Notes: generated by a model from the letters alone, not told the origin. Numbered from the stretch's first letter, positions 26,929 through 36,530 are shown. The stretch: DNA of 64,000 nucleotides from Flavobacterium degerlachei (GCF_900106645.1 NZ_FNMV01000007.1:62001-126000), one strand, 5' to 3'. A program made the numbers and translations.

Positions 26929-28260
26929 ATGGAAGAAATGCTTTTTTATGATAGAATACAGTTCGCATTCACAATTACCTTTCACTATCTTTTTCCACAA
27001 CTGACAATGGGTTTGTCCTTAATCATTGTCTACTTCAAATGGAAATTCCTAAAAACAGACGACATACAATATAATAAAGCGACTCATTTTTGGATGAGAA
27101 TATTTGCGCTTAATTTTGCTATGGGTGTCGTAACAGGTATTCCAATGGAGTTTCAATTTGGGACTAACTGGGCCAAGTTCTCTGAATTGACAGGAGGGAT
27201 TATTGGACAGACACTGGCAATGGAGGGAATGTTTTCCTTCTTTTTAGAATCATCATTTTTAGGGATGTTTCTTTTTGGCGAAAAAATATTGGGACATAAA
27301 TGGCATTTTGTCACCGGATTACTGATTTGTTTAGGATCTTGGGCTAGTGGTTTTTTGATTATTGCAACCCATTCCTGGATGCAGAATCCTGTGGGTTATG
27401 AGATATTAGCCAACGGTCAATTTGTACTTAATAATTTTGGGGCTTTGTTTACAAATCCTTGGTTGTGGCCTTCTTACTTGCACAATCAAGCGGCTTCTAT
27501 GGTAACAAGTTCCTTTGTGGTTTCTGGTATTGGCGCCTTTTATATTCTTAGTAAAAGAAGTGAATCCTATGGTAAATTATTTTTAAAAACAGGGATTATT
27601 TTTGGATTAGTGTCAAGTATAATTGTTGCGGTTCCTACGGGAGATTTATTAGCCAAAAACGTAGTGAAGTACCAACCAGTAACTTTTGCAGCAATGGAAG
27701 GAATATTTCATACTGAACAAAAAGGTGCTGAAATTGTTTTAATAGGACAGCCCGATGTCAAGGATAAAAAGCTAGATAATAAGATTGCTGTTCCTAATGT
27801 TTTAAGCTTTCTTACTTATGGAAGTTGGGATAAAGCGGTGCAAGGTTTAGACCAGTTTGAGGAGGAAAGGCATCCCACTAATATTTCAGGATTGTACTAT
27901 GCCTATCATATAATGGTAGGTTTGGGTACTGTTTTTATAGGTCTAATGGCTGCTGCCGTTTTTCAATTAATTAGAAAAAAACTATTTGTTACTAAATGGA
28001 TTTTGTGGTCATTGTTATTTATGTTGCCTTTTCCGTATATCGCTAACACAACGGGATGGTACACTGCCGAATTAGGAAGACAGCCTTGGCTGGTATATAA
28101 CTTATTACGAACTTCAGCAGGAGCATCGCCCACCGTTTCTTCAGGAAACACACTATTTACTTTGCTTGGCTTTGTAGGTTTGTATCTATTGTTGGGTTTG
28201 TTGTTTCTACTTTTAATTGGAAAAATAATTAAAAATGGTCCTGAAACCGTAAAAAAATAA
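26929..28260 (+). CDS. cydA: Cytochrome bd oxidase subunit I
   Basis: 443 residues from the ATG at 26929. An upstream in-frame ATG (26857) would add 24 residues lacking family similarity; with the chosen start the haem b595 ligand in FHYLFP is His19, the E. coli number. GRQPW is present near residue 405 and about nine membrane segments are visible. The Q-loop is short. Inner-membrane quinol oxidase that reduces O2, with high affinity and low sensitivity to sulfide in well-studied homologues. Followed directly by cydB. The divergent CstB-like gene suggests joint control. Confidence 0.95.
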   Translation: MEEMLFYDRIQFAFTITFHYLFPQLTMGLSLIIVYFKWKFLKTDDIQYNKATHFWMRIFALNFAMGVVTGIPMEFQFGTNWAKFSELTGGIIGQTLAMEGMFSFFLESSFLGMFLFGEKILGHKWHFVTGLLICLGSWASGFLIIATHSWMQNPVGYEILANGQFVLNNFGALFTNPWLWPSYLHNQAASMVTSSFVVSGIGAFYILSKRSESYGKLFLKTGIIFGLVSSIIVAVPTGDLLAKNVVKYQPVTFAAMEGIFHTEQKGAEIVLIGQPDVKDKKLDNKIAVPNVLSFLTYGSWDKAVQGLDQFEEERHPTNISGLYYAYHIMVGLGTVFIGLMAAAVFQLIRKKLFVTKWILWSLLFMLPFPYIANTTGWYTAELGRQPWLVYNLLRTSAGASPTVSSGNTLFTLLGFVGLYLLLGLLFLLLIGKIIKNGPETVKK

Positions 28261-29343
28261 ATGATTATGGAATTCTTTTGGTATGTTGTTTTAATGGGGA
28301 TATTGGCTGTCTATATCGTTTTAGATGGCTATGATTTTGGTGCAGGAATCATTCATTTGTTTTTTGCGAAGACTGAAAAAGATAAAAAAGCAATAACGAA
28401 TGCAATAGGCCCTTTTTGGGATGCAAATGAAGTTTGGTTAATAGCTGCAGGTGGAGTTTTATTTTTTGCTTTTCCTACATTGTACGCCTCCTCTTTTAGT
28501 GGTTTTTATCTGCCATTGATGATGATCTTGTGGTTGCTTATATTTAGAGCTATTGGTTTAGAATTACGTGGACAAATACACCATCCTATGTGGGAAGTAG
28601 TCTGGGATAAAGCCTTTGGAATCGCCAGTTTACTGTTGGCTTTGTTTTTTGGTGTGGCTTTGGGTAATATTGTTCGCGGAGTAAATTTGGGAATGGTGGA
28701 GAATGGAGTTTCAACTCAGGAAGCGCATTTTTTCTTTTTGCCTTTGTGGAATCCAACATTCAGTCCACAAGCTGATCAACTGGGAATTATAGATTGGTTT
28801 ACTTTATTTTTAGGAGTTGTAAGCGTGATAGCATTAATGATTCATGGTGCGAACTGGATCATATATAAAACAAATTCAGATTTGAATCCCAAGTTAAAAG
28901 AAGTTGTTTTTAGGCTAAACTTTGTACTGCTTGGCTTAGTGATAGTTTCATTATTAATTTGGCACAATATAGAACCACTACCATTTCATAATTTTTTCGA
29001 AACTCCTATTCTTTGGATCTTTCCTATTTTATGTTTTATTGGTATTTTCGGGTTGTTTAGAGTTAAAACCTTTATCCATGATGGCGCTGGATTTTTATTT
29101 TCGAGTTTGTTTCTTGTAGGTGGTTTTGCGGCGACTGCAGCTTCGATTTTTCCAGATGTTTTGCCTTCTACGAATAGCGTTAATCCTTCACTAACAATCT
29201 ACAATGTAGCAGCAGACGATTATGGATTATCTGTGGGAGTGTATTGGTTTGCAATTGCTATCGTATTGGTGATCGCTTATTTTATTATACAGTATAAAGT
29301 GTTTAGTGGAAAAATGGATAATATTGGGTACGGAGAACATTAA
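28261..29343 (+). CDS. cydB: Cytochrome bd oxidase subunit II
   Basis: 360 residues starting immediately after the cydA stop (an alternative ATG is 6 bp downstream). N-terminal VLDGYDFGAGIIHLFFA and NAIGPFWDANEVWLI are diagnostic of CydB, as are multiple membrane segments to the C-terminus. Pairs with CydA in the inner membrane. No cydX or cydCD genes are seen here. A strong terminator follows. Confidence 0.95.
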   Translation: MIMEFFWYVVLMGILAVYIVLDGYDFGAGIIHLFFAKTEKDKKAITNAIGPFWDANEVWLIAAGGVLFFAFPTLYASSFSGFYLPLMMILWLLIFRAIGLELRGQIHHPMWEVVWDKAFGIASLLLALFFGVALGNIVRGVNLGMVENGVSTQEAHFFFLPLWNPTFSPQADQLGIIDWFTLFLGVVSVIALMIHGANWIIYKTNSDLNPKLKEVVFRLNFVLLGLVIVSLLIWHNIEPLPFHNFFETPILWIFPILCFIGIFGLFRVKTFIHDGAGFLFSSLFLVGGFAATAASIFPDVLPSTNSVNPSLTIYNVAADDYGLSVGVYWFAIAIVLVIAYFIIQYKVFSGKMDNIGYGEH

Positions 29344-29362
29344 ATCAACGCATATTAAATAT

Positions 29363-29403
29363 AAAAACTCCCTTGTGAACATAGTGTTACAAGGGAGTTT
29401 TTT
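29363..29403. terminator. Bidirectional terminator between cydB and the sulfide:quinone oxidoreductase gene
   Basis: AAAAACTCCCTTGT (29363-29376) and ACAAGGGAGTTTTTT form a long stem flanked by A- and T-runs, so it can serve both convergent genes. Confidence 0.85.
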
Positions 29404-29419
29404 ATTGATTAAGAACGAG

Positions 29420-30694
29420 TTATGCAGTTCCTTTTAATATTTTGTTCCAATACAACCATGGCAATATTTTAGTTTTTAGTATCCACATCGACCAGCGTGG
29501 TTTTGCCTGATCAAATGGGAAAGTCATTTTTGGTTTGTTATCATAATCAAATTCAGCCAGCATTAGTTTACCGTGTTGCGTAGGAATAGGGCAGGCGCTA
29601 TATCCATCATATAGAGCTGTTGGTTTTTGCTGATCCATAACAGCTAATAAATTCGCAACAACTACAGGAGCTTGTTTTCGGATGGCTGCACCGGTTTTAC
29701 TACAAGGTGCATTAATACAGTCGCCTAACGAAAACACATTAGGGAAATGAGAATGCTGCAAGGTATATTTATCTACAGCTACAAAGCCATAAGGATTATT
29801 TGGGTCGGCAAGTGGACTTTTTTTAATGAATTCTGGCGCCGATTGTGGTGGGACGGCATGGCATAGATCAAATTTCATGGAAACTTTTTTCAGCTCTGCA
29901 GTGGCATCATGCGGAGCAATAGCGTAACAGGAAGCGTCTAATGTTGAAAGACTTTGTTTGATAGTCTCATCAGTTGCTTTAGTTTCGTACTCTACTGTTT
30001 TGGTATCACCATTTATGGCAGTCACATTCGAATTGAAATGTGTAATTATTTTATATTTTTTTAATACTTCCACTAAAGTTTCAGCATATTCTGGTACCCC
30101 AAAAATACCGCCTCCACCTGATATGTAATGCACATCACACTTATCTAAAATACCTTTAGTTTTCCAATAATCACAGGCTAAATACATGATTTTATGAGGA
30201 GCTCCACCACATTTTATAGGCGTAGAAGGATTGGTAAAAACAGCAGTTCCTCCTTTGAAATTCTCGATGAATTCCCAAGTTTTAGGAGCAAATTCAAATA
30301 AGTAATTACTGCTTACATTGTTTTTACCTAAAGTCTCTTTGAGTCCTTTTATTTTGTCCCAGTCCAACTGAATTCCAGGACTCACAACAAGGTAGTCGTA
30401 ACTAATTTCTTTACCGCTCTTACAAAGCACTTTGTTTTCTGCTGGCATAAATTCAGTTACCGCATCAATAATCCAAGTAGTGTTTTTAGGGATATATTTT
30501 TTTTCTTGTCGAACGGTATCTTGAATGTCATAGATACCTGCACCTACTAATGTCCAAGCGGGTTGGTAGTAATGTTTTTCTGATGGCTCAATGATTCCAA
30601 TGTTTAGACTACTTTTTTTGCGAAGTAATTGCGAAGCAACAGAAAGTCCTGCGTTACCACCACCGATTATTAAAATTTGAAAATGTTCTTTCAT
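29420..30694 (-). CDS. sqr: Sulfide:quinone oxidoreductase, type II (SQRDL-like)
   Basis: 424 residues. FAD site GGGNAG, the Y(Y/F)QPAWTLVGAG segment, IKCGGAPHKIMYL with redox Cys162 and GDCINAPCSKTGAA with a second candidate Cys326/331, then YDGYSACPIPT and AEFDYDNKP, all as in mitochondrial SQRDL. It oxidises sulfide to a protein or acceptor persulfide and reduces quinone at the membrane. Persulfide would pass to the CstB-like enzyme and the quinol to cytochrome bd. Promoter with a Crp/Fnr-type site at 30719-30762. Confidence 0.93.
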   Translation of the reverse strand: MKEHFQILIIGGGNAGLSVASQLLRKKSSLNIGIIEPSEKHYYQPAWTLVGAGIYDIQDTVRQEKKYIPKNTTWIIDAVTEFMPAENKVLCKSGKEISYDYLVVSPGIQLDWDKIKGLKETLGKNNVSSNYLFEFAPKTWEFIENFKGGTAVFTNPSTPIKCGGAPHKIMYLACDYWKTKGILDKCDVHYISGGGGIFGVPEYAETLVEVLKKYKIITHFNSNVTAINGDTKTVEYETKATDETIKQSLSTLDASCYAIAPHDATAELKKVSMKFDLCHAVPPQSAPEFIKKSPLADPNNPYGFVAVDKYTLQHSHFPNVFSLGDCINAPCSKTGAAIRKQAPVVVANLLAVMDQQKPTALYDGYSACPIPTQHGKLMLAEFDYDNKPKMTFPFDQAKPRWSMWILKTKILPWLYWNKILKGTA

Positions 30695-30718
30695 GATTGA
30701 TTAGTATTATGGTTACCA

Positions 30719-30762
30719 CAATATTACGTAAATAATCATTGAAAATCAGTGACTTATGTCAC
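30719..30762 (-). promoter_or_regulatory. Promoter with Crp/Fnr-type site for the sulfide:quinone oxidoreductase gene
   Basis: Perfect palindrome GTGAC-ATAA-GTCAC (reverse strand, 30749-30762), flanked AGTGAC...GTCACT. The -7 box is TAATATTG (30719-30726, one mismatch to TAnnTTTG), again 29.5 bp from the centre. It is the most symmetric of the six sites. Confidence 0.65.
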
Positions 30763-30771
30763 TTATTGAAT

Positions 30772-31560
30772 TTATTTAAAGAAAACCTCTTTTGCAATAA
30801 TATAAATCCCCATTACTAGTACAAACCAACCAAATGCAGGTTTTAGTTTTGCTCCATCTATTTTTTTAGATAATTTGGTACCAATAAACAGTCCTATCAT
30901 TGCCATTATTGTGATAGAAAGCAGAAGTGTAAAATCTAGTTTAACGCCACCAAGTAAATCTCCGCTAAAACCTATTAGAGAATTTATAAAAATGATGAAT
31001 AATGAGGTTCCAACGGCTTGTTTCATTGGTAAATTGGCGAAAAATAATAAAGCTGGAATAATTAAAAATCCTCCACCGGCACCTAAAAATCCAATTATTA
31101 GACCAACTAAAAATCCAATCACGGCAAGTACTGGAAAATTAATTTGTTTTGCTTCCTTGATTTTTTTTGATTTCTTTATCATCGATACGGAGGTCGCAAT
31201 CATCAGAATGGCAAATACCACCATTATCAAGAAATTCTTGGTAATATCAAAATCAGCAATCGTAAGGATTGTGTCAGGAATTATAGGAAGAATAATTTTG
31301 CGAACTAAGAGTAAAGAAAGAATGGAGGGGAAAGCAAAAACTAAAGCAGATTTTATTTTTAAATTTCCCAGTTTGTAGTGACTATAGGACCCTATCATTG
31401 AAGTAATCCCTACTATAAAAAGGGAGTAACTAGTTGCTTGTTCCGGATTAACTTTAAAAAGATATACTAAAATAGGAACGGCAAGAATTGATCCACCGCC
31501 GCCTATTAAACCTAAAGAAAGACCAATTATAATTGAAGCAAAATAACCAAAATATTCCAT
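30772..31560 (-). CDS. TauE/SafE family sulfur-compound permease
   Basis: 262 residues with about eight membrane segments and the family repeats IGLSLGLIGGGGSILAVPILVYL near the N-terminus and GLIIGFLGAGGGFLIIPALLFFANLP in the middle. TauE/SafE proteins export sulfite or related sulfur anions; CstA/TauE genes accompany CstB and SQR in other bacteria. It has its own Crp/Fnr-type promoter and lies between the SQR gene and the Crp/Fnr gene. Confidence 0.92.
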   Translation of the reverse strand: MEYFGYFASIIIGLSLGLIGGGGSILAVPILVYLFKVNPEQATSYSLFIVGITSMIGSYSHYKLGNLKIKSALVFAFPSILSLLLVRKIILPIIPDTILTIADFDITKNFLIMVVFAILMIATSVSMIKKSKKIKEAKQINFPVLAVIGFLVGLIIGFLGAGGGFLIIPALLFFANLPMKQAVGTSLFIIFINSLIGFSGDLLGGVKLDFTLLLSITIMAMIGLFIGTKLSKKIDGAKLKPAFGWFVLVMGIYIIAKEVFFK

Positions 31561-31576
31561 CTATAAAATTTTAGTA

Positions 31577-31620
31577 CAAAGGTTGCTGGTATTTAATTTG
31601 CATACAGTAACATTTATCAC
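31577..31620 (-). promoter_or_regulatory. Promoter with Crp/Fnr-type site for the TauE/SafE gene
   Basis: Reverse strand: -7 box AACCTTTG (31577-31584, one mismatch) and palindrome GTGAT-AAAT-GTTAC (31607-31620), centre 29.5 bp from the first base of the -7 box. Confidence 0.6.
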
Positions 31621-31633
31621 ATTAGCTCTTTTT

Positions 31634-32266
31634 TTAAGTCAAAAGTTGCATGTGATTCCTATGTAATTTTACCATACCACGTTGTTCCATTTTTTTAAGC
31701 AGTCGAGAAATCACTTCTCTGGAAGTGTTTAGCTCTGTTGCAATTTCTTGATGTGAAAGCTTTAGGTCTTTTGAGCCAGAAGCATCTGCATGACGTTTTA
31801 GATAAAATTCCAAACGCTCGTCCATAGCCCTAAAGGCAATATTATCAATTACTTCCAAAACCTCTTCAAATCTTGTACGATAGGTAAAAATCACAAATTC
31901 ATACCAGCTACGGTACTCCATCATCCATTTTTCCATTAGCGTAAGTGGAATCATTAATAAATCTACGTCTTCAACCACTTTCGCCATAATTTGGCTTGTT
32001 TGGCTCTTCGTGGCACATATCATAGACACGGCGCAAGCTTGACCAGGTTGTAAATAATACATTAAAAACTCACCACCGTTTTCTCCTTCGCGATAGATCT
32101 TAATTTGACCTTTTAAAATCAAAAGCGTGTTGTTTATATATTGACCAGTACGCATAATAATATCTCCTGCTTTATAGGAGTGTCTGACGGCATTAGTTTC
32201 AATTTCATTTATTAAATCGTCTGAAAACGAAGGGAACACTTTTTTTAAATCGCCTAAATCGTGCAT
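31634..32266 (-). CDS. Crp/Fnr-family transcription regulator, candidate regulator of the sulfur and bd genes
   Basis: 210 residues: cyclic-nucleotide-type beta-roll (about 25-115), dimer helix, and winged helix (about 150-205) with recognition segment SREVISRLLKKM (Arg183, Glu184, Ser187, Arg188). RE..(S)R is the CRP/FNR pattern that reads GTGA-type half-sites. No N-terminal FNR Fe-S cysteines; instead Cys78 and Cys84 (QACAVSMICA) lie in the sensor domain, where they could sense persulfide or oxidation. It neighbours the SQR and TauE genes and six matching sites in the window. No clear promoter was found for itself. Confidence 0.9.
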   Translation of the reverse strand: MHDLGDLKKVFPSFSDDLINEIETNAVRHSYKAGDIIMRTGQYINNTLLILKGQIKIYREGENGGEFLMYYLQPGQACAVSMICATKSQTSQIMAKVVEDVDLLMIPLTLMEKWMMEYRSWYEFVIFTYRTRFEEVLEVIDNIAFRAMDERLEFYLKRHADASGSKDLKLSHQEIATELNTSREVISRLLKKMEQRGMVKLHRNHMQLLT

Positions 32267-32542
32267 TATAATGTGTTTTTGTGTGTAAATAAGTTGGTTT
32301 ATTATTCTAATTAAACCATGTTAAGTATTGTAAAAGTACGCTAAAATACCAAGAAAGTTGAAGGGATATTAGATAGAATTAGTAATTGCAATAACAATTA
32401 TAAAAAATACTTATTATCGTATTTCCCATAGATTTAATGGGATTAATTTTAGTGATTTATTAACTTAACTTCTAGTTTGTTGATTTTTAACGATTCGCGA
32501 AATCGTTTTCTTTGAAATATTCCTCAAATCACAAAAAGCCGG

Positions 32543-32573
32543 TTTGTTGTTTTATGAAAACATCGTATTTTTA
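32543..32573 (+). promoter_or_regulatory. Promoter of the rhodanese gene
   Basis: TTTG (32543-32546), 19-bp spacer, TATTTTTA (32566-32573; one mismatch to TAnnTTTG). It predicts a very short leader before the ATG at 32588. No Crp/Fnr-type site. Confidence 0.5.
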
Positions 32574-32587
32574 CAAAAAACAACAAT

Positions 32588-32902
32588 ATGAATTTAACAC
32601 AAGAAGATTGGATCAGCCAGCTTGAAGCAGATGGTGATGCAGTGATACTAGACGTAAGAACAGAGGACGAATATAACGACGGAATTATCGCCAATGCGAT
32701 AAATATAGATATCCATCAAGGGCAGGTTTTTGTCTCTGCAATTGAAGCATTGGATAAAAACAAAAGCTATTATGTCTATTGCCGTTCTGGAGCCAGAAGC
32801 GCAAAAGCTTGTGAAGTTATGAATGAGTTGGGTATTGAAAATGCCTATAACCTTACAGGAGGAATTCTAGCATGGAACGGAGATGTCGTTTCACCAGAAT
32901 AA
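32588..32902 (+). CDS. Single-domain rhodanese-like sulfurtransferase
   Basis: 104 residues, one rhodanese domain: VILDVRTEDEYNDGIIANAINI and active loop YVYCRSGARSAKA with the catalytic Cys at about residue 61, then LTGGILAWNG. Cytoplasmic, transfers sulfane sulfur between thiols. It is 57 bp upstream of the GapN-like gene. Acceptor unknown. Confidence 0.92.
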   Translation: MNLTQEDWISQLEADGDAVILDVRTEDEYNDGIIANAINIDIHQGQVFVSAIEALDKNKSYYVYCRSGARSAKACEVMNELGIENAYNLTGGILAWNGDVVSPE

Positions 32903-32959
32903 AACAAAGTATAATCTCAATCTATACTTATATACCAAGAAAATAAAACAACCAACAAA

Positions 32960-34540
32960 ATGAACACAATACCCGAAGAATTTCAGATTAAAGAGTTATT
33001 AAATCAAGATACGTATTTAGTGAATGGTGAATTGAAAAAGTGGGAAGGTCAAACTTCGCCAGTATTCTCTACTATTTCATCAACAGAAAAATATGCGCCA
33101 ACCATATTGGGCTCTATTCCTTTTATGGGAGAAGAGGAAGCAATGGAAGCGGTTGATGCTGCATCGGCTGCATACAATAACGGACAAGGTTTATGGCCAA
33201 CTATGAAAGTAGTGGATCGTATCCAGTGTATGGAAAATTTTGTTACTCAAATGAAAGCGACTCGTCAAGAGGTTGTTAAACTTTTGATGTGGGAAATTGG
33301 TAAATCATTAGGAGATTCTGAAAAAGAATTTGATAGAACTGTAGATTATATTTACGATACTATTGATAGTTACAAAGAGCTGAATGCTCGTAGCGCTCAT
33401 TTCTCTAAAGTACAAGGTGTTAACGCCATGATCCGTAGAGGTCCATTAGGAGTTGTATTGTGTCTAGGACCATACAATTACCCATTGAACGAGACTTTTT
33501 CGTTGTTAATTCCAGCATTAATTATGGGGAACCCTGTAATTTTTAAACCTGCGAAACACGGAGTTTTATTGATTTCACCTTTATTGGAAGCATTTAGAAG
33601 CAGTTTTCCTGCTGGAGCAATCAATATTGTGTACGGTAGAGGACGTGAAGTGGCTTCACCAATAATGAAATCAGGAAAAGTTGATATTTTAGCTTTGATT
33701 GGAAATAGTAAGTCGGCAATTGCTTTGCAAGACCAACATCCAAACAAAAACAGACTGCGTTTGGTATTAGGATTAGAAGCTAAAAATCCTGCGATAATAC
33801 TTGCTGATGCCGATTTAGATTTGGCTATCCAAGAATGTATAGCGGGATCATTATCATTCAACGGACAACGCTGTACTGCTTTAAAAGTATTGTATGTACA
33901 TGAATCAATTGCTGATGAATTCAACAAGCGTTTTGCTGCTAAAGTAGATGCTCTAACTTTTGGTAATCCTTGGGACAATTCAGTGTTTTTGACTCCGTTA
34001 CCAGAAAAAGACAAACCAGCTTACATACAAGAATTGATTGACGATGCCGTTAGTAATGGTGCTAAAGTAATCAACGAAAAAGGAGGAGAGCATTCTGATA
34101 ATTATATTTTCCCTGCTGTTTTGTATCCAATAAATAAAGAAATGCGTTTGTATCACGAAGAGCAGTTTGGTCCAGTAGTGCCCATTCTTTCTTTCAAAGA
34201 TATTCAAGAACCATTAAACGATATGGCTGAGTCTAATTACGGACAACAAGTAAGTTTGTTTGGAAAAGACATTAAAACAATTGCTCCGCTAATTGATACC
34301 TTAGTAAACTTAGTTTGTAGAGTTAACTTGAATAGTTCTTGCCAGAGAGGGCCGGATGTTTTCCCTTTTACTGGAAGAAAAGATTCAGCTGTGGGAACTT
34401 TAAGTATTCACGATGCATTACGCTCGTTTTCTATCAGAACCTTTGTTGCTTCTAAAGACAATGACTATAACAATGCCATTTTACAGGAGTTGTTAAACAG
34501 CAAAGAGTCTAATTTTATCAATACTGATTATATTTTGTAA
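32960..34540 (+). CDS. gapN: NADP-dependent non-phosphorylating glyceraldehyde-3-phosphate dehydrogenase-like aldehyde dehydrogenase
   Basis: 526 residues, a full aldehyde dehydrogenase. Catalytic Cys305 in [10 protein letters not shown], general base Glu273 in GLEAKNPA (the GapN variant of ELGGK), and the C-terminal [28 protein letters not shown] that distinguishes GapN-like enzymes from other aldehyde dehydrogenases. It would oxidise glyceraldehyde-3-phosphate to 3-phosphoglycerate with NADPH production. Substrate assigned by family motifs only. A terminator follows. Confidence 0.85.
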   Translation: MNTIPEEFQIKELLNQDTYLVNGELKKWEGQTSPVFSTISSTEKYAPTILGSIPFMGEEEAMEAVDAASAAYNNGQGLWPTMKVVDRIQCMENFVTQMKATRQEVVKLLMWEIGKSLGDSEKEFDRTVDYIYDTIDSYKELNARSAHFSKVQGVNAMIRRGPLGVVLCLGPYNYPLNETFSLLIPALIMGNPVIFKPAKHGVLLISPLLEAFRSSFPAGAINIVYGRGREVASPIMKSGKVDILALIGNSKSAIALQDQHPNKNRLRLVLGLEAKNPAIILADADLDLAIQECIAGSLSFNGQRCTALKVLYVHESIADEFNKRFAAKVDALTFGNPWDNSVFLTPLPEKDKPAYIQELIDDAVSNGAKVINEKGGEHSDNYIFPAVLYPINKEMRLYHEEQFGPVVPILSFKDIQEPLNDMAESNYGQQVSLFGKDIKTIAPLIDTLVNLVCRVNLNSSCQRGPDVFPFTGRKDSAVGTLSIHDALRSFSIRTFVASKDNDYNNAILQELLNSKESNFINTDYIL

Positions 34541-34560
34541 GTATTGAATAGTTTTATTAG

Positions 34561-34594
34561 AAGCCGTCTCATATTTATGAGCCGGCTTTTTTTA
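34561..34594 (+). terminator. Terminator after the GapN-like gene
   Basis: AAGCCGTCTCAT and ATGAGCCGGCTT pair with one mismatch around a short loop, followed by a T-run. Confidence 0.8.
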
Positions 34595-34668
34595 TGGGTT
34601 TAAATAGCTTGTAGTATGTTTGAATCTTAAATTTACAAGCTGTTTAAACTAAATCAAATGGGGGGAAA

Positions 34669-35580
34669 TTACTTTTTGACCTTACTTAAATCAAAGCGAT
34701 AAATGGCCTCCACCTTTAGAAGAAAGGTATTTGATTTGTCTTCGAATAATTTTTCGCGGTTATCACCAAATTTTAACGCTAGTATTTGCAAGTCAAGTTT
34801 TTGATCCAATGGATAGATTTTAAACTGGTTTAAATTGTAGCCCACCTTCAGACGTAAAAGAACTCTTTTGTCGAATACCGCTTGCTGTACATAAGAAGAA
34901 AAGTCTATTGAATTATTTTGTACATAACTATAACGTACATTATCAGTGGTTAGCTTATAGCTGTTTCCATGACCAAGAAAATCAATACCTATTTTTGTTT
35001 TGTCAGTCAGGCTGTAATTAAAATCAGCATCGTTAGGCAATAAGAAATTCATCTCAAAACGTTTGTCAGGGCTATGATAATAAAGTCCAAAAAGAGGAGT
35101 CATAGTAACACCAAAAGCTTCACTACTAGCATAAAGCCCAAAAGTAGAACCGAAGTTTTTATCTCTTTTGTATTTTAATAGCGCTATTCCTCCTACATAA
35201 ATATCCTCGGTGGTCAGGTTGATAAAATCGGAAGCTATTTTTGGTAAAAAAAGATAGACTCCACTCCAATGTTCTGAGTGCGCTATTCGTAGACCAGCTC
35301 TTAAATTTGCTGAATATAAATTATTGTTATTGGAGTCAGGAAATAGTTGCAAATTATAACTACTAAAATTTACTCCAGTGATAACAGTATATTTTTCATC
35401 TATAACAACGGGTAAAGTAAGGTTTGTTTGAAATGTTGATATGTAGGTGTCGATTGATGAGTTTTCAAAAGTAGTTTTTTGCGATTTCCCATAATTTACA
35501 GAAAGTAAATCTATGTATTCTTGCGAGTTACATAAAAAAGGCACTAATAAAAATAACAATTGTATTATTTTTTTTTTCAT
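34669..35580 (-). CDS. DUF6268-like outer-membrane beta-barrel
   Basis: 303 residues, signal peptide MKKKIIQLLFLLVPFLCNSQ. Alternating strands with (Y)TVITGVNFSSYNL, YSANLRAGLRIAHSEHWSG, FGLYASSEAFGVTMTPLFGLYYHS and IGIDFLGHGNSYKL; ends with a strand LLKVEAIYRFDLSKV. Matches the DUF6268 barrels as I recall them. Outer-membrane protein of unknown substrate, convergent with the gapN-like gene. Confidence 0.8.
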   Translation of the reverse strand: MKKKIIQLLFLLVPFLCNSQEYIDLLSVNYGKSQKTTFENSSIDTYISTFQTNLTLPVVIDEKYTVITGVNFSSYNLQLFPDSNNNNLYSANLRAGLRIAHSEHWSGVYLFLPKIASDFINLTTEDIYVGGIALLKYKRDKNFGSTFGLYASSEAFGVTMTPLFGLYYHSPDKRFEMNFLLPNDADFNYSLTDKTKIGIDFLGHGNSYKLTTDNVRYSYVQNNSIDFSSYVQQAVFDKRVLLRLKVGYNLNQFKIYPLDQKLDLQILALKFGDNREKLFEDKSNTFLLKVEAIYRFDLSKVKK

Positions 35581-35787
35581 TTTAAATTTTATTTAATTAC
35601 CCTATATATCGTTGTCAATCGCTGTATAATTCAGCGAATATAATGATATTGTTGATTATAAAATTAACGAGGATAGAATTCAAGAAGGGAATAGCATAAA
35701 TATATTTTAATTAGCGATCATTATTAGTCGTAACTACCTAATAATCAGTATATTTACATGGTAAAAATAATTTAAATAAATAGTAGT

Positions 35788-36510
35788 ATGAAAAACGTAA
35801 AAAGGAAAATTTTGCCGGTTTTGATATTGATTTTTGCCATTATATTTATATCATGTAAAAACAATAAAACGGAGAAAGAAGAGTCCGGAGAAGAAATGCC
35901 TATGGATACAGCCAGTGTTTCTGCTATAATGGAACCTTTTAAAGTAATCGTAATTAAGCACAAAGTGGCTAATTATGATAAATGGAGAAAAGAGTATGAT
36001 GCGCACGATTCGGTAAGGGTTGCCCATGGCATAAGTCATTTTGTAATTGGAAGGGGAATGGATGATCCCAATACAATCATTGTCATTGACAAAATGGATG
36101 ATGTGATGAAAGCCAAAGAATTTAGTGCAATGCCCAGTCTCAAAGAAGCGATGAAAAAAGCAGGTGTAAACGGCACTCCAGAATTCGCTTATTATAATGT
36201 AATTCGAAATGATGATTCTAAAATTAATATTAAAAACCGATTAATGGTAACACACCGTGTCAAAGATTTTGATGCTTGGCTCAGGGTCTACGATGGAGAA
36301 GGAGTGACCAAAAGGATGGAAAATGGACTTATTGATCGCGGAATGGCTCGAAGTATAGATGATCCTAATATGGTGACCTTAGTATTTGCCATTTCTAATA
36401 TGGAAAAAGCGAAAGCACTAATTACCTCAGAAGCACAGAAAAATATAATGACCGAAGCTGGTGTTGAAGGTGCGCCACAAATCTTCTATTATACAATGGA
36501 GGATAAATAA
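35788..36510 (+). CDS. Lipoprotein with two ABM-like ferredoxin-fold domains
   Basis: 240 residues, lipobox IIFISCKNN. Two tandem domains of about 90 residues (50-145 and 148-238): VIVIKHKVANYDKWRKEYDAHD ... DPNTIIVIDKMDDVMKAKEF ... AGVNGTPEFAYY, then RLMVTHRVKDFDAWLRVYDG ... DPNMVTLVFAISNMEKAKAL ... AGVEGAPQIFYY. The pattern fits dimeric alpha/beta-barrel (ABM-like) domains fused head to tail. Envelope protein; no catalytic residues assigned. Confidence 0.75.
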   Translation: MKNVKRKILPVLILIFAIIFISCKNNKTEKEESGEEMPMDTASVSAIMEPFKVIVIKHKVANYDKWRKEYDAHDSVRVAHGISHFVIGRGMDDPNTIIVIDKMDDVMKAKEFSAMPSLKEAMKKAGVNGTPEFAYYNVIRNDDSKINIKNRLMVTHRVKDFDAWLRVYDGEGVTKRMENGLIDRGMARSIDDPNMVTLVFAISNMEKAKALITSEAQKNIMTEAGVEGAPQIFYYTMEDK

Positions 36511-36530
36511 AGGTGTATTTTTCTATTCTA

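Noticed and set aside
31577..31620. SQR, TauE and Crp/Fnr as one operon
   Set aside because: TauE and SQR genes each have their own site and -7 box, and gaps of about 75 bp; read-through is possible but they look like separate units.
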